A stretch of DNA of 64,000 nucleotides from Pseudomonas moraviensis. GTDB lineage: Bacteria > Pseudomonadota > Gammaproteobacteria > Pseudomonadales > Pseudomonadaceae. Made by a program: the position numbers and the translations under genes. Location: positions 1,302,001 to 1,366,000 of the forward strand of contig NZ_LT629788.1 of NCBI RefSeq assembly GCF_900105805.1, given 5' to 3'. Positions 61,485 to 64,000 of this stretch are shown here, piece by piece (position 1 is the stretch's first letter; each line of letters opens with the position of its first letter). The notes under the pieces are model-generated. The model saw nothing but the letters and a program-made list of their open reading frames with translations, was not told the DNA's origin and did no database searches.

Positions 61485-61511
61485 AATGCCGAAAGATCGA
61501 CTTTCGGCATT
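61485..61511 (-). terminator. Perfect 11-bp stem-loop between peptide gene and YcaO gene (attenuator-like)
   Basis: AATGCCGAAAG-TCGAT-CTTTCGGCATT (minus strand) is a perfect 11-bp stem with a 5-base loop and no U-run. It lies 29 bases after the peptide stop and 20 bases before the YcaO start. Such hairpins in peptide clusters limit transcription into the enzyme gene so the precursor is in excess. Function inferred. Confidence 0.7.
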
Positions 61512-61539
61512 TTCAGGATTGGCTGATCGGGAGGCCGAG

Positions 61540-61653
61540 TCAGCGGGTCAGGGAGGCGAAGAAGTCCAGTTCCGTCGCCAGGAAACCTTCAAAGTGGCCC
61601 GAGCCATAAGGCAAATCATCGAAGGTGTTTATTTCAGAACGTTTTCTACCCAT
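61540..61653 (-). CDS. Candidate precursor peptide (37 residues; 42 from an upstream ATG)
   Basis: This short ORF has ATG at 61653 with GGAG 9 bases upstream; another in-frame ATG is at 61668. It begins MGRKRSEINTFDDLP, continues YGSGHFEGFLATE and ends LDFFASLTR. The N-terminal part is basic then acidic, like a leader; the C-terminal part is Gly/Phe-rich with Ser, Thr and Tyr and no Cys. It is followed by the stem-loop and the YcaO gene, then the exporter. That order is the standard precursor-enzyme-exporter layout of ribosomally made modified peptides. No known class is recognised. Confidence 0.6.
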   Translation of the reverse strand: MGRKRSEINTFDDLPYGSGHFEGFLATELDFFASLTR

Positions 61654-61668
61654 TACATATGACTCCAT

Positions 61669-61984
61669 TGAATATCACGTTGTCGGCACTTTTTTGTGCG
61701 CCGAGCTTGCATGTTTTTTTGCAAGCGCAACGAGTAATAACAAGGGAGGGTTGGGCCCGCAATCAGACGGCTTCCGATGATTGCGTAGGACGCTTCTTGA
61801 GGAGTAGTAGGATCGAACTTCGTGCTGTTAAACACAGCGGCGTTCTATGCAGAAAATTAGCGCGAATTATGGTTTGCAGGTGTTTAGAGCTTGTAGAGGT
61901 ATCGATCAGCGTGTAATTAATGACGATGGCATAAGGGGCGATCAAATGCCGTCGTCATTTATCTTGCCATGTGAGTCGAACTGG
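61669..61984. other. AT-rich leader and promoter region of the peptide cluster
   Basis: GC is roughly 45% on the lines I counted. Two A-looped hairpins lie just upstream of the peptide gene: GGCGCAC-AAAAAA-GTGCC near 61683-61703 and CTTGCAAAAAAACATGCAAG near 61706-61725 (minus strand). A 60-codon GTG-started frame (61653-61835) ends TAATG on the peptide start; its composition gives little support. Nothing else recognised. Confidence 0.5.
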
Positions 61985-62341
61985 TTATTCCAGATTAATT
62001 ACAAAAGTCCCGGTCCCATCGAGAATATTCGTCAAAGTCTCGATAACCTCATCCATATCCACCATATCCGGGTTAAAGCTGATCTCCAGCACATCATCCC
62101 CATTCAAAGCATCGGCATCCGCCGCAGCGATCTCGATCTTCAGCAGTTTCGAAGTCAGCGTGACCTTGACCCCGTCCAGCGTCGAAGGCTCTCCGTCCAG
62201 GGTGATCTCCAGCTCATCCTCATCCGGATAGCGGCTCATCAGGAACATCTCACCCTTGTCGCTGTGGCAGCACAGCATGGCCATGTTGTCTTCTTCCTCG
62301 TCGCACGGGTTGACGATCAGTAGGGCGGTGGTCATTTGCAT
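61985..62341 (-). CDS. Small acidic conserved hypothetical protein
   Basis: 118 residues from the ATG at 62341 (or 62335); the longer open frame runs into the upstream gap. It is strongly acidic (CDEEEDN, RYPDEDELEITLDGEP, ADADALNGDDVLEISF, ILDGTGTFVINLE). High GC marks it as core genome, outside the peptide cassette. No motif or membrane segment; function unknown. The 62342-62633 gap beyond it holds only promoter-like sequence. Confidence 0.78.
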   Translation of the reverse strand: MQMTTALLIVNPCDEEEDNMAMLCCHSDKGEMFLMSRYPDEDELEITLDGEPSTLDGVKVTLTSKLLKIEIAAADADALNGDDVLEISFNPDMVDMDEVIETLTNILDGTGTFVINLE

Positions 62342-62633
62342 GGGGAAAATCCTGGGCAGTGGCGGCGTTAAACCTGTTCGAAGGCGCGATTTTGCCAGTC
62401 TCTGCTCATTCGCGCTGCCTGCATCGGCAAAAAGTGGCAAAGCAGGACATTTCCGTCGCCCACTTCCGAGTAGCGAGAAGGGGAAATCCGACGTCAGCGT
62501 AAGGCAATTACCGGATGCGCAAAATTCGGGCGTAATTGCGATTTTTCGCTTGTGATAGCCACCTTTTTATCGGTAGTTTCGCCGCTCTTGCGCAATGGAG
62601 TGCGTTACCCAAACCCCAAAAAGGACCTTTGCC

Positions 62634-64000
62634 ATGACCCAATATTTCGAACGCGCCGAAGAAATCCGCCACTTGTCCGATGAGCAGATCGAGGAGATCT
62701 ACAAGCGCTATCTGGAAGGCGAGAAAACTGCACAACTGATGGAGGAGTTCCAGATTCCTTCTACGGTGCGCAGTCTGCTCAGGGTTCTGCCACCGATTGT
62801 CAGTGCAGACCTCACCTGCCCCTATTGCGAATTGCCGATGTGGGTGCGCCGACACGCCAGAGGCACGCCGCTTTCGCTGCGCAGTACCTTCAAATGCGTA
62901 CGCTGTGAACACCAGCACAGCGTGACCGCCGCCAATCGCCGCCACACCACATGCAACTGCAAGGAATGCTTCAAGTTGCGCCAGCAGCAACTGGCGGTCC
63001 GGGCCGCGCGGGACCGTTTGGAGCTGGAGGCGCGATATGCCGCGCGAAAACCTGCAGTGCCTTACGCCAATCTGGGGTTTGTGCAGAAGTTGACGTTGCT
63101 CGCCTTGCTGGATGACGGCTATGGCGCCAACGTTGAATGGATTGCGCCGCTGAATGCGCCATCCAGAGAGGAACTGCTCGCCCAGACTTATGAGGCTCGA
63201 GAAGAGTTGCTCAAAAGCCTGCATGAAGCCGGGGTGCTGACGGTTTCCACCGATTCCGACATCAACGCGTTCGATCGCAGTGAGGGCTGCAGCATTCGCG
63301 AGTACAGCGCGGTGCGTTGGCTGCCCAACGTCACGCTCGACGGCGCCGCGCGCAGTACCCGAGAGAATCTGTACCTGATGCTGTATCAGGAGTTGTCAGG
63401 CAGCGTACAAGCTGCCTGGAAAAGCGAAATCTATTCGCTGGTTTTCAGTCTGGCCCGCGAAGAGTCCATTCAATACATCCGTGTGTTGGCCCATGAAGTG
63501 GACTTCGCCTTCACGGCCGAAGCCCGCGCCGAGGAGGTGGTCGGGCAGTTGCTGCAGGACTTTTCGGTCAGCCAGCTCTATTACTTCGCCCGGCTGGCAG
63601 TGAGAAACGCCGCGCATTTCTATGCCACCGGCAATTCCAAAGGGCGCAGTCACGCCTCCAACACCATTCCACGCAACATGCTGGGCACGGCGCAGGACGC
63701 GCTGGCGCGCAACTGGCGCAAGAATGCCCATCGCGATGCGCGGGTGCCGCAAACGGCCTTGCAGCGGTTGCTTTACGACGTCGTGCTCAAGGACAGTGGC
63801 GCCGGGTTTTCCAAATCGCCGGGCATGTACTGGCGTGACGAACTGGTCCCGCAATTCTTCAGCGCCGTAGCGTTCGACAGCGACTTGCTCAGCCATCTGC
63901 GCCTGTTCTGTCGCGAATGTGATTCGAGCAACATCGACGCCAGCATGGACAAGCAGATCCTGCAAACGATGTGCTACGACTGCGCCACGGTGAGCAAATT
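62634..64000 (+). CDS. Zinc-ribbon hypothetical protein (3' truncated by window)
   Basis: The frame is open from the ATG at 62634 to the window end, at least 455 residues. AAGGACC lies 9 bases upstream. The N-terminus (SDEQIEEIYKRYLEGEKTAQL then MEEFQIPSTVRSLLRVLPP) looks like a helix-turn-helix. A double zinc ribbon follows with CPYC, CVRC and CNCKEC cysteines (about residues 62-115). A long region with LARNWRKNAHRDARVP is next, and a second Cys cluster (FCRECDSSN, CYDCATVS) lies at the window edge. It may be a DNA-binding protein; no family is recognised. Confidence 0.75.
   Translation, partial: MTQYFERAEEIRHLSDEQIEEIYKRYLEGEKTAQLMEEFQIPSTVRSLLRVLPPIVSADLTCPYCELPMWVRRHARGTPLSLRSTFKCVRCEHQHSVTAANRRHTTCNCKECFKLRQQQLAVRAARDRLELEARYAARKPAVPYANLGFVQKLTLLALLDDGYGANVEWIAPLNAPSREELLAQTYEAREELLKSLHEAGVLTVSTDSDINAFDRSEGCSIREYSAVRWLPNVTLDGAARSTRENLYLMLYQELSGSVQAAWKSEIYSLVFSLAREESIQYIRVLAHEVDFAFTAEARAEEVVGQLLQDFSVSQLYYFARLAVRNAAHFYATGNSKGRSHASNTIPRNMLGTAQDALARNWRKNAHRDARVPQTALQRLLYDVVLKDSGAGFSKSPGMYWRDELVPQFFSAVAFDSDLLSHLRLFCRECDSSNIDASMDKQILQTMCYDCATVSK

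Noticed and set aside
61653..61835. 60-codon GTG-started ORF directly before the peptide gene
   Set aside because: It has no ribosome site and no family resemblance; its end overlaps the peptide start by TAATG, so I keep it only as a note.

Overview
This is a chromosomal segment of a fluorescent-group Pseudomonas. Support for that: about 60% GC core genes with G/C-ending codons, dense extragenic palindromes built on 'GTAGGAGTGAGCCTGCTCGC' and 'GGAGCTGCCGAAGGCTGCGATC', and a typical gene set (SpuD/PotF-like binding proteins, cystathionine beta-synthase/gamma-lyase pair, metE, sbcDC, moxR-DUF58-bat operon, L-arabinonate catabolism). The window starts inside a methyl-accepting chemotaxis protein and ends inside a zinc-ribbon protein.

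Layout. 1-2.8 kb: MCP tail, flavin reductase and NCS1 permease. 3-9.7 kb: PotF-like binding protein, TerC-family protein, AraC regulator, YfeH-type symporter, and a divergent response regulator/hybrid kinase pair. 9.7-10.3 kb: secreted protein made of 13-residue repeats. 10.5-15.8 kb: sulfur amino-acid genes. 16-20.7 kb: acetyltransferase, a B12-type ABC importer behind a cobalamin riboswitch, and a ParD-like/methionine aminopeptidase pair. 20.9-32.1 kb: a catabolic region (polyamine/amino-acid-type ABC importer, RibBA paralogue, DUF1330, NUDIX, GntR regulator, carboxymuconolactone-decarboxylase-like protein, second flavin reductase, aldehyde dehydrogenase, alpha/beta hydrolase, PF06684 protein). 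32.5-36 kb: YCF48-like protein plus RND exporter. 36.2-44.8 kb: sugar-acid (L-arabinonate type) oxidation to 2-oxoglutarate. 44.9-45.8 kb: three small envelope ORFs. 45.9-51.4 kb: GST, sbcC, sbcD. 51.5-58.4 kb: moxR/bat operon. 58.5-61.7 kb: a lower-GC cassette with an ABC exporter, a YcaO enzyme and a tiny peptide gene. 62-64 kb: an acidic small protein and a partial zinc-ribbon protein.

Two systems stand out. (1) The 58.5-61.7 kb cassette looks like an undescribed standalone-YcaO peptide-modification cluster. A 37-42 residue peptide ORF missing from ordinary gene calls is followed by a perfect 11-bp stem-loop, a YcaO gene interrupted by one in-frame UGA, and a fused ABC exporter. (2) A dispersed regulon is marked by five copies of a TGGTATACCATAATAC-type operator, in front of the flavin reductase, the NCS1 permease, the ABC importer, the RibBA paralogue/DUF1330 divergent pair, and the operon that ends in the GntR regulator. 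Together these genes suggest uptake and flavin-dependent oxidation of a nitrogenous compound, with a dedicated boost of flavin synthesis. The monooxygenase itself is not in the window.
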